A stretch of DNA of 64,000 nt from Mycobacterium alsense (GCF_002086635.1 NZ_MVHD01000003.1:62001-126000), one strand, 5' to 3'. Positions 1-11,845 are shown, counted from the first letter of the stretch. The notes: generated from the sequence alone by a model not told the origin. A program made the numbers and translations.

Positions 1-626
1 ATGCCGGTAGCGGCCGCGACATCTGGTGGTTGCACACCACGCGAAATCGCGAAACCGAAGCCTTTGCAAGCGAAGTCGGTGGCCTACTGACGTCATTGCC
101 TCATGCGCGGCAGCGTGTCTTCTACACCGAAACGCACGGTCGCCTTGACCAGGATGCAATCGCGGCGTTAGGCCTGCCGACCGATGCCGGTGTATACCTC
201 TGCGGCCCAACGCAATTCATGGCCGATATCACCAAGTACCTCACCGCCGTCGGCATCGACCCCGCACACATTCACAGCGAATTGTTCGGTGCCTTACCGG
301 CGATCAACCCCGGCGTCGTCGAGACCGGGCCGCGCAAGCGGCCCCATCCTCCCGGCGGGACCCCGGGGACCGGTCCGTCGATCACGTTCGCACGCAGCGG
401 GCTGATCGTCAACTGGTCGCCGGACTACCGCAGCATCCTCGATCTCGCCGAAGCGTGCGATGTGCCGACCCGTTTCTCGTGCCGTAGCGGGGTCTGTCAT
501 GTGTGCGTCGCCGGCGTGGTCGCGGGGACGGCGACCTACGTGCAATCGCCATTGGAAAAGCCCGGCGAGGGCGAAGTGTTGATCTGCTCGGCGGCGCCCC
601 AGAGCGACCTCGTCCTGGACCTATAA
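1..626 (+). CDS. Flavin reductase / 2Fe-2S ferredoxin-domain oxidoreductase, C-terminal part (5' truncated by window)
   Basis: The open frame is already running at base 3, so the gene starts before the window. The visible ~207 residues hold the end of a ferredoxin-NADP reductase-like NAD(P)-binding domain (VYLCGPTQFM) and then a plant-type 2Fe-2S domain with CRSGVCHVC (Cys-x4-Cys-x2-Cys) and a later Cys in VLICSAAP. This layout is seen in phthalate-dioxygenase-reductase-like proteins and in MOSC-reductase fusions; the missing N-terminus decides which. It would pass electrons from NAD(P)H via flavin to an iron-sulfur centre. It converges on the encapsulin gene with 17 bases between the stops. 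Confidence 0.8.
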   Translation, partial: AGSGRDIWWLHTTRNRETEAFASEVGGLLTSLPHARQRVFYTETHGRLDQDAIAALGLPTDAGVYLCGPTQFMADITKYLTAVGIDPAHIHSELFGALPAINPGVVETGPRKRPHPPGGTPGTGPSITFARSGLIVNWSPDYRSILDLAEACDVPTRFSCRSGVCHVCVAGVVAGTATYVQSPLEKPGEGEVLICSAAPQSDLVLDL

Positions 627-643
627 GCGCGAGCGTCGAGTTC

Positions 644-1441
644 TCAGGGCGCGAGGCAGACCGACGCCTCGGCGGTGTAGCACAAGAACGTCAGCGTCTC
701 CTGCAGGTACAGCTGCACGGTCTCGGCGTCGTGGTTGAGGTACCCGATCGCGACGTCGGTGCCCAGCTGCAGGTCGAAGTCGCCCCCGCGGGTGGTCAGC
801 ACGAAGGCACCGTCGATGGCCGGCGCCCAGATGATGTCCCCGTCGACCAACCGGTTCAGGTGCTCGCGGATGGGATAGCCGTGCTCGGTGGTCTCGCTGA
901 CCTTGGTGTAGATCTCGGCGGACAGCAGCACCGAGTACGGGCCATCGACACCGGCCAGCCGCAGCCCGGTCAAGGCGTGCGAGATGGCATCGGGCATGTC
1001 GCGCGGATCCTCGGGAAGCGTCAGCGGCGGGTTGGAGCTGCAGCTGCGGATGCCCTCGATCGATGCGGCCGCGTAGCCCTCGAAGATCGTGCGGTCCTCG
1101 ACGAACGCCAGCTTCTTGGCCGCGGCTTTGACCGGGTCCCAGTCGGAGTCGTTCGAACCGCGTTCGACGTCGTCGATCTCCGATCGGGACAACGTGAAGG
1201 GGACGCGCAGGCGCACAAGGGGTTTGCTCGCCCGCAGGTGGGCCTCCACGCCGTCGGTGGGCGCCTCGACATCGACCAGCCGGCCCGTGCTGATCGACGC
1301 CGTGACCGGCCCGCCGGGCTCGCTGACATCGACGACACGTCGCCCGGCGATGTGGCGCTTGAACGTCCGGGTGGCCTCCAATTCGATTTCCGTCCAAGCG
1401 ACTTCGGTGATCGGTGCCAGGTCGCGGTAGAGGTTGTTCAT
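644..1441 (-). CDS. cfp29: Type 1 encapsulin shell protein (Cfp29 family)
   Basis: A 265-residue HK97-fold shell protein matching M. tuberculosis Rv0798c (Cfp29), beginning [12 protein letters not shown]. Encapsulins self-assemble into icosahedral protein compartments in the cytoplasm and package a cargo enzyme by a short C-terminal tag. The start codon overlaps the stop of the upstream DyP peroxidase gene (ATGA), so cargo and shell are translationally coupled. Length is normal for the family and no disruption is visible. The DyP protein carries a recognisable loading tag, which supports a functional nanocompartment. Confidence 0.95.
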   Translation of the reverse strand: MNNLYRDLAPITEVAWTEIELEATRTFKRHIAGRRVVDVSEPGGPVTASISTGRLVDVEAPTDGVEAHLRASKPLVRLRVPFTLSRSEIDDVERGSNDSDWDPVKAAAKKLAFVEDRTIFEGYAAASIEGIRSCSSNPPLTLPEDPRDMPDAISHALTGLRLAGVDGPYSVLLSAEIYTKVSETTEHGYPIREHLNRLVDGDIIWAPAIDGAFVLTTRGGDFDLQLGTDVAIGYLNHDAETVQLYLQETLTFLCYTAEASVCLAP

Positions 1442-2457
1442 CGGGGGATTCCTTTCAGGCTGCCGATCGCGAGTGAGCCATCTTCAGATGCGGGTAGGAC
1501 CGGCCGCGCCGTAACCGGTGGCGCGGGTAGGGGCGGCGGGTCGTCGAGGAAGTCGACGGTGGGGGAGAAGAAGAGTCCGCCCGTGACCGCGGTGGAGAAG
1601 TCGAGGATGCGGTCGGTGTTGCCGGGTGGGTCGCCGAGGAACATGTTCTCCAGCATCCGCTCGGTGACCCGCGGGGTCCGCGAATAGCCGATGAAGTAGG
1701 TGCCGTACTCACGCTGGCCGAGCTCGCCGAAGGGCATGTTGTGCCGCACGATCTTCAGCTCGTTGCCGTCGTCGTCTTCGATGATGTTGAGGGCGATGTG
1801 GGAGTTGTCCGGTTTGCTCTCGTCGTCCAGTTCGATGTCGTCCAGCTTGGTCCGGCCGATGACCAGTTCCTGCTCGGTGGCCGACAGCGAATTCCACGAC
1901 GACATGTCGTGCACGTACTTCTGCACGTGCACGTAGCACGAGCCGGCGAATTCGGGGTCCTCGTCGCCGACGGCGGTGGCGCTGACCGCCAGTGGGCCGT
2001 CGGGGTTTTCGGTGCCGTCGACGAAGCCCAGCAGGTCACGGTTGTCGAAGTAACGGAAGCCGTGCACCTCGTCGACCACCGTGACCGCGCCGGCCATCGC
2101 CCGCAGGATGCGGTCGGCCAACTCGAAACAGACGTCCAGGCTTTCGGCCCGAATGTGGAACAAGAGGTCCCCGGGTGTGGCGGGGGCGGTGTGCCGCGGG
2201 CCCCGCAGCGGGATGAACGGATGCAGTTCTGCGGGCCGCGGCCCGGAAAACAGGCGATCCCAGGCCTCGGAGCCGATTGAGGCGACCGCCGACAACCGCT
2301 TCGGGGGTTCGCGGAAACCGATCGCGCGCACCAGCCCGGAAATGTCGGGCAGCGCCTCGTGCACCGTCGCCTCTCCGCCGTCGTCGATGGTCAGCACGAG
2401 GAAGATCGCGGCCGGGGTCAACGGCTCGAGGATGGGTTGCGGCTGAACCGTCGGCAC
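1438..2457 (-). CDS. Dye-decolorizing heme peroxidase (DyP), encapsulin cargo
   Basis: Orthologue of Rv0799c. Visible features are the DyP heme-pocket motif [17 protein letters not shown], and a C-terminal tail ending [14 protein letters not shown], which fits the encapsulin-loading peptide known from DyP cargoes. The enzyme uses H2O2 to oxidise bulky substrates inside the shell. I chose the GTG start at 2457 (339 aa) because the family begins close to [16 protein letters not shown]; the longer open frame to 2544 would overlap the divergent pepC start. It overlaps cfp29 by 4 bases. Confidence 0.93.
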   Translation of the reverse strand: MPTVQPQPILEPLTPAAIFLVLTIDDGGEATVHEALPDISGLVRAIGFREPPKRLSAVASIGSEAWDRLFSGPRPAELHPFIPLRGPRHTAPATPGDLLFHIRAESLDVCFELADRILRAMAGAVTVVDEVHGFRYFDNRDLLGFVDGTENPDGPLAVSATAVGDEDPEFAGSCYVHVQKYVHDMSSWNSLSATEQELVIGRTKLDDIELDDESKPDNSHIALNIIEDDDGNELKIVRHNMPFGELGQREYGTYFIGYSRTPRVTERMLENMFLGDPPGNTDRILDFSTAVTGGLFFSPTVDFLDDPPPLPAPPVTARPVLPASEDGSLAIGSLKGIPR

Positions 2458-2509
2458 TCTGCTGACCCTAGCGTTAACTCCGCTCTTCCCGACAGCCATG
2501 ATGGTCAAC

Positions 2510-3778
2510 ATGCCGGCCAGCGCCGCAGGCCTCTGCGAGTTCATCGACGCGTCCCCGTCGCCGTTTCACGTCTGCGCGACGGTGGCCGCCCGGCTACTGG
2601 AGGCGGGGTACGCCGAACTCGCGGAAACCGACCGCTGGCCGGACCGTCCGGGCCGCTACTTCACCGTGCGGGCCGGCTCATTGGTCGCCTGGAACTCCAC
2701 CGGCGTCGACGGCCCGTTCCGGATTGTCGGCGCGCACACCGATAGCCCAAACCTGCGGGTCAAGCAGCATCCGGACCGGCTCGTCGCCGGGTGGCGCGTG
2801 GTCGCGCTGGAGCCGTACGGGGGAGCGTGGCTCAACTCCTGGCTGGACCGGGACCTGGGTGTCAGCGGGCGGTTGTCGGTCCGGGACGGGGCCGGGGTCA
2901 GCCACCGGGTGGTCCGGATCGACGACCCCATCCTGCGCGTGCCGCAGCTTGCGATCCACCTGGCCGAGGACCGCAAGTCGGTGACGCTGGACCCGCAGCG
3001 ACACGTCAACGCGGTGTGGGGCGTTGCGGAACAACGGGGTTCGTTCGTGGACTACGTCGCCGAGCGGGCCGGGGTGGCCCCGGCCGACGTGCTGGCCGCC
3101 GACCTGATGACGCACGATCTGACCCCGTCGGCGGTGATCGGGGCCGACACCGGCCTGCTGAGCGCCCCCAGGCTGGACAACCAGGCCAGCTGCTACGCGG
3201 GGATGGAGGCGCTGGCCGCCGCCGAGCCGCGGGGCTTTTTACCCGTGTTGGTGCTTTTCGATCACGAGGAGGTCGGGTCGTCGTCCGACCACGGCGCGCA
3301 GTCCAACCTGTTGGGCACCGTGCTGGAGCGGATCGTGCTCGCCGCCGGCGGCAACCGGGAAGACTTCCTGCGCCGGCTGCCGGCGTCGATGCTGGCCTCG
3401 GCCGACATGGCCCACGCCACCCATCCCAACTACCCCGAGCGGCACGAGCCCGGCCACCTGATCGAGGCCAATGCCGGGCCGGTGCTCAAGGTGCATCCGA
3501 ACCTGCGGTATGCCACCGACGGTCGCACCGCGGCGGCCTTCGAGCTGGCGTGCCGGCAAGCCGGCGTCGGGCTGCAGCGCTACGAGCACCGCGCCGACCT
3601 GCCATGCGGTTCGACGATCGGGCCGCTGGCTTCGGCGCGCACCGGCGTCCCGACCGTCGACGTCGGCGCCGCCCAGCTTGCCATGCACTCCGCGCGGGAG
3701 CTGATGGGCGCGCACGACGTGGCGGCCTATTCCGCTGCGCTGCAAGCGTTTCTTTCCCCGAACCCGGTTGAGGCATAG
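2510..3778 (+). CDS. pepC: M18-family zinc aminopeptidase
   Basis: Orthologue of Rv0800. M18 aminopeptidases are cytosolic dinuclear-metal enzymes that remove N-terminal residues from peptides. Motifs seen are [11 protein letters not shown] (metal-binding His and Asp), LFDHEEVGS (catalytic and metal Glu) and [10 protein letters not shown]. The start [11 protein letters not shown] matches the mycobacterial N-terminus; an ATG 12 bases upstream is possible. It diverges from the DyP gene across about 50 bases that must hold both promoters. Confidence 0.93.
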   Translation: MPASAAGLCEFIDASPSPFHVCATVAARLLEAGYAELAETDRWPDRPGRYFTVRAGSLVAWNSTGVDGPFRIVGAHTDSPNLRVKQHPDRLVAGWRVVALEPYGGAWLNSWLDRDLGVSGRLSVRDGAGVSHRVVRIDDPILRVPQLAIHLAEDRKSVTLDPQRHVNAVWGVAEQRGSFVDYVAERAGVAPADVLAADLMTHDLTPSAVIGADTGLLSAPRLDNQASCYAGMEALAAAEPRGFLPVLVLFDHEEVGSSSDHGAQSNLLGTVLERIVLAAGGNREDFLRRLPASMLASADMAHATHPNYPERHEPGHLIEANAGPVLKVHPNLRYATDGRTAAAFELACRQAGVGLQRYEHRADLPCGSTIGPLASARTGVPTVDVGAAQLAMHSARELMGAHDVAAYSAALQAFLSPNPVEA

Positions 3779-3789
3779 GGTTTGGCGGT

Positions 3790-4137
3790 ATGGCACTCAA
3801 CGTGGAGATGGTCACGTTCGACTGCAGCGACCCCGCGAAGCTGGCCGGGTGGTGGGCCGAGCAGTTCGGCGGTACGACGCAGGAATTGCTGGCCGACGAG
3901 TTCACCGCGGTGACGCTGTCGGAAGGACCCAAGCTGGGATTTCAGAAGGTCCCCGACCCCACCCCCGGGAAAAACCGTGTGCACCTCGACTTCAGCGCCG
4001 CCGACGTGGATGGCGAGGTGTCGCGGCTGACGGCGGCCGGCGCCAAGGAGGTCGGCCGGCACAGGTTCGGTGACAACTTCCGCTGGGTCGTGCTGGCCGA
4101 CCCAGAGGGCAACGTGTTCTGCGTGGTCGGTCAGTAA
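3790..4137 (+). CDS. VOC/glyoxalase-fold protein
   Basis: A 115-residue single-domain vicinal-oxygen-chelate protein, matching Rv0801. It begins with a typical MALNVEMVTFDCSDP strand and ends ADPEGNVFCVVGQ, the usual end of the betaalphabetabetabeta glyoxalase/bleomycin-resistance fold. It lies 11 bases after pepC and just ahead of purL. The substrate cannot be told from the sequence. Confidence 0.85.
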   Translation: MALNVEMVTFDCSDPAKLAGWWAEQFGGTTQELLADEFTAVTLSEGPKLGFQKVPDPTPGKNRVHLDFSAADVDGEVSRLTAAGAKEVGRHRFGDNFRWVVLADPEGNVFCVVGQ

Positions 4138-4154
4138 CCACGGCGCCACCATAG

Positions 4155-6464
<2,310 letters not shown>

Positions 6465-6503
6465 TCTTGCGCTGATGGCGCGGCCTACTCGCACTTTTTC
6501 GCC

Positions 6504-7118
6504 GTGAACGCAGAGTCAAAGCGCGACGCGCTGGCCTTGGCCGCTGGCCTGGTCGGCTGGAGTTTTGTCAGTTCGCGGTTGCCCGCGACGTGGCGGGTGG
6601 TGGCGCAGGCCGCCGTCGGCGCGCTGCTGGTGCGTGTGACCGGTGCGCCGCTGGGCCTGGCGGCGCCGCGCCGGAGCGCGGGGCTGCGGCTGGGCTCGGC
6701 CGCCGGGGCCGCCGCGGCGGGTGCGATCGCCGCCGCGACCGCCGCGCCCCCGGTGCGCACGGCGATGGCCGGGCGGGAGCCGCCGGCGCGGGCCGCCGGA
6801 TGGCTGCTGGTGCGCATCCCCGTCGGCACCGTCTGGGCCGAGGAGGCCGCCTTCCGCGGCGCGCTGGCCACCGTCGGCTCGCGGGCCTTCGGCCGGCCCG
6901 GCGCAAGGGCGCTGCAGGCCACCGCCTTTGGGCTCTCCCACATCGCCGACGCGCGCGCGACCGGTGCGCCGGTGGTGGCCACCGTGCTGGTCACGAGCGC
7001 GGCGGGCTGGGTGTTCGGTTGGCTGGCCGACCGTTCCGGCAGCCTCGCCGCGCCGATGCTCGCGCATCTGGCCGTCAACGAGGCCGGTGCCATCGCGGCC
7101 CTGAGCGTGCGACCCTGA
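6504..7118 (+). CDS. CPBP-family intramembrane (CAAX-type) protease
   Basis: A 204-residue hydrophobic, multi-helix protein equivalent to Rv0804. It has the three membrane-embedded CPBP motifs: EEAAFRG (EExxxR), FGLSH (FxxxH) and HLAVN (HxxxN). These glutamic-type proteases cleave within or near the membrane; bacterial members act in peptide maturation, immunity or envelope regulation. Start is GTG. The next gene begins 3 bases after its stop, so they are likely co-transcribed. Confidence 0.85.
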   Translation: MNAESKRDALALAAGLVGWSFVSSRLPATWRVVAQAAVGALLVRVTGAPLGLAAPRRSAGLRLGSAAGAAAAGAIAAATAAPPVRTAMAGREPPARAAGWLLVRIPVGTVWAEEAAFRGALATVGSRAFGRPGARALQATAFGLSHIADARATGAPVVATVLVTSAAGWVFGWLADRSGSLAAPMLAHLAVNEAGAIAALSVRP

Positions 7119-7121
7119 GGT

Positions 7122-7517
7122 GTGCCCGCCCGTCGTAGCGCCGATCCGGCAAAGACCAGGCAGGCGGTGCTGGCCGTCGTCGACTGGCTGCGGGACGCGT
7201 CCCGTCCGCCGCCCGAGCGCAACGCCCTGGCCACCGCGGTGCGGCTCACCGCGCGCACGCTGGCCGCGGTGGCACCCGGCGCCAGCGTCGAGGTCCGGGT
7301 CCCGCCGTTCGCCGCGGTCCAGTGCATCTCGGGCCCCCGGCACACCCGCGGCACGCCGCCCAACGTCGTCGAGGCCGATCCGCGCACCTGGCTGCTGCTG
7401 GTCACCGGGCTGGCGCCGCTCGAGGAGGCCAGGGCCGGCGGGACGCTGACGCTGTCGGGCTCCCGGGCGGGTGAAATCGGCCACTGGCTGCCGCTGGTCG
7501 ACATCGGCGGAAGTTAA
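7122..7517 (+). CDS. SCP2-like sterol-carrier family protein
   Basis: A 131-residue soluble protein equivalent to Rv0807, starting GTG 3 bases after the CPBP gene. The centre (PPFAAVQCISGPRHTRGTPP) and the end (HWLPLVDIGGS) are conserved among mycobacterial homologues annotated as sterol-carrier-like. The function is unknown. In M. tuberculosis two further genes (Rv0805, a phosphodiesterase, and cpsY) lie before it; they are not present here. Confidence 0.75.
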   Translation: MPARRSADPAKTRQAVLAVVDWLRDASRPPPERNALATAVRLTARTLAAVAPGASVEVRVPPFAAVQCISGPRHTRGTPPNVVEADPRTWLLLVTGLAPLEEARAGGTLTLSGSRAGEIGHWLPLVDIGGS

Positions 7518-7650
7518 CCCTGAACTGCACGTTTAGTCTTTTGCCGGCGGCGAATTCGGCGCTCAACACGCCCGACGGATTGGGCGCTCCGCCCGCCCTG
7601 CCCGTAGACTCCGTTAGGTCACCAATCGTTCGCCAGGGAGCCGCCGAACC

Positions 7651-9177
7651 GTGACCGTCCAGGAGCTCGCGCAGGATCTGAACTCCCCCCGCGAAGAGTG
7701 CGGCGTTTTCGGGGTCTGGGCCCCGGGCGAGGAAGTCGCCAAACTCACCTACTACGGCCTCTACGCGCTGCAGCATCGCGGGCAGGAAGCCGCGGGCATC
7801 GCCGTCGCCGACGGGTCCCAGGTGCTGGTCTTCAAAGACCTCGGCCTGGTCAGCCAGGTGTTCGACGAGCAAACGCTGGCCGCAATGCAGGGCCACGTCG
7901 CCATCGGACACTGCCGCTACTCCACCACGGGCGACACGACGTGGGAAAACGCGCAGCCGGTGTTCCGCACCACGGCGGCCGGCACCGGAGTCGCGTTGGG
8001 GCACAACGGAAATTTGGTCAACACCGCCGAACTCGCGGCGCGTGCCCGCGAGGAGGGGCTTATCGGCACCCGCTGTCCGGCCCCGGCCACGACGGACTCC
8101 GACATCCTGGGCGCGCTGCTGGCGCACGGCGCGGCGGATTCCACGCTCGAGCAGGCGGCGCTGGACCTGCTGCCGACCGTGCGCGGGGCGTTCTGCCTGA
8201 CGTTCATGGACGAGAACACCCTGTATGCCTGCCGCGACCCCTACGGGGTGCGGCCGCTTTGCCTCGGACGGCTGGACCGCGGCTGGGTGGTGGCCTCGGA
8301 GACCGCCGCGCTCGACATCGTCGGCGCGTCGTTCGTCCGCGACATCGAGCCCGGCGAACTGCTGGCCATCGACGCCGACGGCGTGCGCTCGACGCGCTTC
8401 GCCAACCCCGAGCCCAAAGGCTGCGTCTTCGAGTACGTCTACCTGGCGCGGCCGGACAGCACCATCGCCGGCCGGTCGGTGCACGCCGCCCGGGTCGAGA
8501 TCGGTCGCCGGCTGGCGCGCGAATGCCCGGTCGAGGCCGACCTGGTGATCGGCGTGCCGGAGTCGGGCACCCCGGCCGCCGTCGGGTACGCCCAGGAGTC
8601 CGGCATCCCGTACGGGCAGGGCCTGATGAAGAACGCGTACGTCGGGCGCACGTTCATCCAGCCGTCGCAGACCATCCGCCAGCTGGGCATCCGGCTGAAG
8701 CTCAACCCGCTGAAAGAGGTGATCCGCGGCAAGCGGCTCATTGTCGTCGACGACTCAATCGTGCGGGGCAACACCCAGCGCGCACTGCTGCGGATGCTGC
8801 GCGAGGCCGGCGCCCTCGAGGTGCACGTGCGCATCGCCTCGCCGCCGGTGAAGTGGCCGTGCTTCTACGGGATCGACTTTCCCTCGCCGGCCGAGCTGAT
8901 CGCCAACGCCGTCGAAGACGAGGAAGAGATGCTCGCGGCGGTGCGGCACGCCATCGGCGCCGACACGCTGGGCTACATCTCGCTGCGCGGCATGGTCGCG
9001 GCTTCCGAACAGCCCGCGTCGCGGCTGTGCACCGCCTGCTTCGACGGCAAGTACCCGATCGAACTGCCCGGGGAGACCGCGCTGGGCAAGAACGTCATCG
9101 AGCACATGCTCGCCAACGCGGCCCGCGGATCCGGGCTCGACGATTTGGCTCCCGACGAAGTGCCGATTGTGCGCTGA
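7651..9177 (+). CDS. purF: Amidophosphoribosyltransferase PurF
   Basis: A 508-residue Ntn-type glutamine amidotransferase, orthologue of Rv0808, catalysing the first committed step of purine synthesis (PRPP + Gln to phosphoribosylamine). The N-terminal nucleophile is Cys17 in REECGVFG, exposed after propeptide removal. The PRPP loop is LIVVDDSIVRGNT and a C-terminal LCTACFDGKYPIE belongs to the Cys-rich 4Fe-4S type found in Bacillus-like PurF. About 130 bases before it carry no gene and should hold the promoter. Confidence 0.97.
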   Translation: MTVQELAQDLNSPREECGVFGVWAPGEEVAKLTYYGLYALQHRGQEAAGIAVADGSQVLVFKDLGLVSQVFDEQTLAAMQGHVAIGHCRYSTTGDTTWENAQPVFRTTAAGTGVALGHNGNLVNTAELAARAREEGLIGTRCPAPATTDSDILGALLAHGAADSTLEQAALDLLPTVRGAFCLTFMDENTLYACRDPYGVRPLCLGRLDRGWVVASETAALDIVGASFVRDIEPGELLAIDADGVRSTRFANPEPKGCVFEYVYLARPDSTIAGRSVHAARVEIGRRLARECPVEADLVIGVPESGTPAAVGYAQESGIPYGQGLMKNAYVGRTFIQPSQTIRQLGIRLKLNPLKEVIRGKRLIVVDDSIVRGNTQRALLRMLREAGALEVHVRIASPPVKWPCFYGIDFPSPAELIANAVEDEEEMLAAVRHAIGADTLGYISLRGMVAASEQPASRLCTACFDGKYPIELPGETALGKNVIEHMLANAARGSGLDDLAPDEVPIVR

Positions 9178-9198
9178 CCGAATTCGCTTGGTGCTGCT

Positions 9199-9218
9199 AA
9201 GACGTTTAAAAGACGTTT
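9199..9218 (+). repeat. Two 9-bp direct repeats in the purM leader
   Basis: AAGACGTTT occurs at 9199-9207 and again at 9210-9218, a spacing of 11 bases or about one helical turn, 40 bases before the purM start. This geometry would suit a dimeric regulator. No known regulator is assigned. Confidence 0.5.
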
Positions 9219-9257
9219 GATAACGGCACGAAGCGGCGCCCGGTAGCCTTTATCGCG

Positions 9258-10352
9258 ATGACGGATCCCGGAAAAAGTCCCGGACGAAACCCGGGCAGCC
9301 AGGGCATCACCTACGCGTCGGCCGGGGTGGACATTGAAGCCGGTGACCGCGCCGTCGCCTTGTTCAAGCCGCTGGCGACCAAGGCCACCAGACCGGAGGT
9401 GCGCGGCGGCCTGGGCGGGTTCGCCGGGCTGTTCGCCCTGCGCGGCGACTACCGCGAGCCGGTGCTGGCGGCCTCCACGGACGGCGTCGGCACCAAGCTG
9501 GCGGTCGCCCAGGCGATGGACAAGCACGACACCGTCGGCCTCGACCTGGTCGCGATGGTCGTCGACGACCTTGTGGTCTGCGGCGCCGAACCGCTGTTCC
9601 TGCAGGATTACATCGCCGTCGGCCGGACGGTCCCGGAGCGCCTGAGCGCGATCGTCAGCGGCATCGCCGAGGGCTGTGTGCGCGCCGGATGCGCGCTGCT
9701 GGGCGGCGAAACCGCCGAGCACCCGGGTCTGATGGAGCCGGACCACTACGACATCTCGGCCACCGGCGTCGGTGTGGTGGAGGCCGACGACGTGCTGGGC
9801 CCCGACAGAGTCAAACCCGGCGACGTCCTCATCGCGATGGGGTCGTCCGGCCTGCATTCCAACGGGTATTCGCTGGCGCGCGCGGTCCTGCTCGAGATCG
9901 ACCGGATGAACCTGGCCGGCTACGTCGAAGAGTTCGGCCGCACGCTGGGCGAGGAACTGCTGGAACCGACCCGCATCTACGCCAAGGACTGCCTGGCGCT
10001 CACCGCCGAGACCCACGTCCGCACGTTCTGCCACGTCACCGGCGGCGGCCTGGCCGGCAACCTGCAGCGCGTTATCCCGCCCGGGCTGGTCGCGGAGGTC
10101 GACCGCGGCACGTGGACGCCTGCGCCGGTGTTCGCCATGATCGCCCAGCGTGGCCGGGTGACGCGCGAGGAGATGGAAAAGACGTTCAACATGGGCGTCG
10201 GCATGATCGCCGTCGTCGCCCCCGAAGACACCGACCGAGCCCTGGCCATACTGACCGCGCGGCACCTGGATTGCTGGGTGTTGGGCACCGTGGCCAAAGG
10301 CGGAAAAGACGGCCCCCGGGCCAAACTGGTCGGGCAGCACCCGCGGTTCTGA
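9258..10352 (+). CDS. purM: Phosphoribosylformylglycinamidine cyclo-ligase PurM
   Basis: A 364-residue AIR synthetase, orthologue of Rv0809, converting FGAM to AIR with ATP. It shows ASTDGVGTKL, the GGETAEHPGLM motif and SGLHSNGYSLAR, all typical of PurM. It follows purF by 80 bases. A strong hairpin just after its stop probably ends transcription. Confidence 0.97.
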   Translation: MTDPGKSPGRNPGSQGITYASAGVDIEAGDRAVALFKPLATKATRPEVRGGLGGFAGLFALRGDYREPVLAASTDGVGTKLAVAQAMDKHDTVGLDLVAMVVDDLVVCGAEPLFLQDYIAVGRTVPERLSAIVSGIAEGCVRAGCALLGGETAEHPGLMEPDHYDISATGVGVVEADDVLGPDRVKPGDVLIAMGSSGLHSNGYSLARAVLLEIDRMNLAGYVEEFGRTLGEELLEPTRIYAKDCLALTAETHVRTFCHVTGGGLAGNLQRVIPPGLVAEVDRGTWTPAPVFAMIAQRGRVTREEMEKTFNMGVGMIAVVAPEDTDRALAILTARHLDCWVLGTVAKGGKDGPRAKLVGQHPRF

Positions 10353-10366
10353 TGCCGGGCTAAAGA

Positions 10367-10395
10367 CTGTGCCGATGCTCGAAGCATCGGCACAG
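10367..10395. terminator. Bidirectional hairpin terminator between purM and the DUF3073 gene
   Basis: A perfect inverted repeat with 13-base arms (CTGTGCCGATGCT and its complement) and a 3-base loop sits between two convergent genes. It lacks a clear U-tract, which is common for mycobacterial terminators. It would serve both strands. Confidence 0.8.
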
Positions 10396-10405
10396 GGTTG
10401 GAATT

Positions 10406-10600
10406 CTAGCGGCGCCAGTCGTCGTGGTCGTCCCAGGAATTGTCCGGAACCGAATTGTCCGAGGGCTCCAGCCCGTCGGAGTCGTCTGCGCTCGTTCCCG
10501 ACAGCTCGCGCTGAAGCCGCTGGAAGTCGGTCTGCGGGGAACTGTATTTGAGTTCTCGTGCAACCTTGGTCTGCTTTGCCTTAGCCCGGCCGCGGCCCAT
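10406..10600 (-). CDS. DUF3073 small protein
   Basis: A 64-residue protein equivalent to Rv0810c, beginning MGRGRAKAKQTKVARELKY, a highly conserved basic start shared across actinobacteria, and ending in an acidic tail rich in Asp, Ser and Trp. The start ATG at 10600 is set by that conserved N-terminus; the longer open frame to 10741 is not needed. The function is unknown; the basic head and acidic tail suggest nucleic-acid or ribosome contact, which is inference. Confidence 0.88.
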   Translation of the reverse strand: MGRGRAKAKQTKVARELKYSSPQTDFQRLQRELSGTSADDSDGLEPSDNSVPDNSWDDHDDWRR

Positions 10601-10747
10601 GGGGGAACCCCCTCGCGCAATAACGGAGCGGCCTAACGAGTAGGCGGCTCCGATCTCTTGGTGTCGTTTTTGTCCTGCCGACAGTTTACCGTGCCTCGTG
10701 GCCGGGCGTCGGCGGCCCCTGTCCGCTGTGGCGGACGTCATCGACCA

Positions 10748-11845
10748 TTATCCCGCACCACCCCGCAAGCGTTCAACGGCTAGCCGCCCGGCCCCGACGT
10801 GGTCGGCGGCGGGCAGGGATTCGGCGTCGATCACCGCGGCGACGGCCCCTTCGGCGCCGGTCGCCAGGGGCCTGTCCGCCGGCAACCCGCGCTTGACCAG
10901 CGCCAGCGCGATCGGCCCGAGGTCGACGTGGTCGACCACGGTTCCGAGGCGTCCGACGGCGCGACCACCGGCGAGCACCGCGTCACCGGTCGAGGGCCGA
11001 TCCACCGAGCCGTCCAGGTGCACCAACACCAGCATCCGCGGCGGTTTGCCCAGGTTGTGCACCCGCGCGACGGTCTCCTGCCCGCGGTAGCAACCCTTGT
11101 CCAGGTGCACGGCCCCCGCGCCGGGACCACCGATCCAGCCCACCTCGTGCGGGATGGTGCGTTCGTCGGTGTCGACGCCGAGGCGCGGGCGCAATGCCGC
11201 CACCCGGTGCGCTTCGAAGGCCCACACCCCGGCCGGCCCCACGCCGGCCTTGCCCAGGCGGTCGCGCCAGGCGGCCGACTCGTCGCGCGGGACCACCAGG
11301 TCCAGCTCGATCTGGCCGGTGGGCGCGCCCGGCATCCGCCGCACGAAGCCGCCCGCGGCGAGCGGGACCGCGGTCGATTCGGCGGGCAGCGCGTCCAGGC
11401 CGAGCGCGTCGAGCACCGCCCGGTCGGCCAGCCGCGGGCCCAGCAGCGACAGCACCGCCAGCTCCGCGCCGGCCGGCATCACCTCGGACCAGAAGACCAT
11501 CTTGCGCATGTACTCCAGCAGCGGCTCACCCCGCCACGGCTCGGTGTCGAGGTAGCTCGTGCCGCCCAGCTCGGTCTGGATCCAGTGGTCCTCGACGCGG
11601 CCCTGCCCGTCGAGGCTGAGGTTTTGTGTGCTGGCGCCCTCGGGGAGCTCGCCGACGTGCTGGGTGGAGATGCTGTGCAGCCAGGTTTGCCGGTCCTTGC
11701 CGGTCAGGGTGAGCACCGCGCGGTGCGAGCGGTCGATCACCACCGACTCGGATTCGGCCGCACGCTGCTCGCCCAGTGGATCGCCGTAGTGCCAGACCGC
11801 GCCGGCGTCGGGTCCGGGATCGGGTGCGGGAACGGGGCGGGTCAC
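10748..11845 (-). CDS. ygfZ: YgfZ/GcvT-like folate-binding protein
   Basis: A 365-residue relative of the aminomethyltransferase GcvT, equivalent to Rv0811c. It carries KGCYRGQETVAR, the YgfZ signature whose Cys is essential in E. coli for repair or assembly of some iron-sulfur enzymes with tetrahydrofolate. It is divergent from pabC with about 40 bases between starts, which puts two folate-linked genes back to back. Confidence 0.87.
   Translation of the reverse strand: MTRPVPAPDPGPDAGAVWHYGDPLGEQRAAESESVVIDRSHRAVLTLTGKDRQTWLHSISTQHVGELPEGASTQNLSLDGQGRVEDHWIQTELGGTSYLDTEPWRGEPLLEYMRKMVFWSEVMPAGAELAVLSLLGPRLADRAVLDALGLDALPAESTAVPLAAGGFVRRMPGAPTGQIELDLVVPRDESAAWRDRLGKAGVGPAGVWAFEAHRVAALRPRLGVDTDERTIPHEVGWIGGPGAGAVHLDKGCYRGQETVARVHNLGKPPRMLVLVHLDGSVDRPSTGDAVLAGGRAVGRLGTVVDHVDLGPIALALVKRGLPADRPLATGAEGAVAAVIDAESLPAADHVGAGRLAVERLRGGAG

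Noticed and set aside
503..1687. A 394-codon plus-strand frame over the encapsulin and DyP genes
   Set aside because: It lies antisense to two well-recognised genes and has Arg/Gly/Pro-rich shadow composition typical of GC-rich DNA.
7119..7121. Loss of the Rv0805/cpsY genes as a deletion event
   Set aside because: The gap is 3 bases and clean; without related genomes it cannot be told from an insertion in M. tuberculosis.
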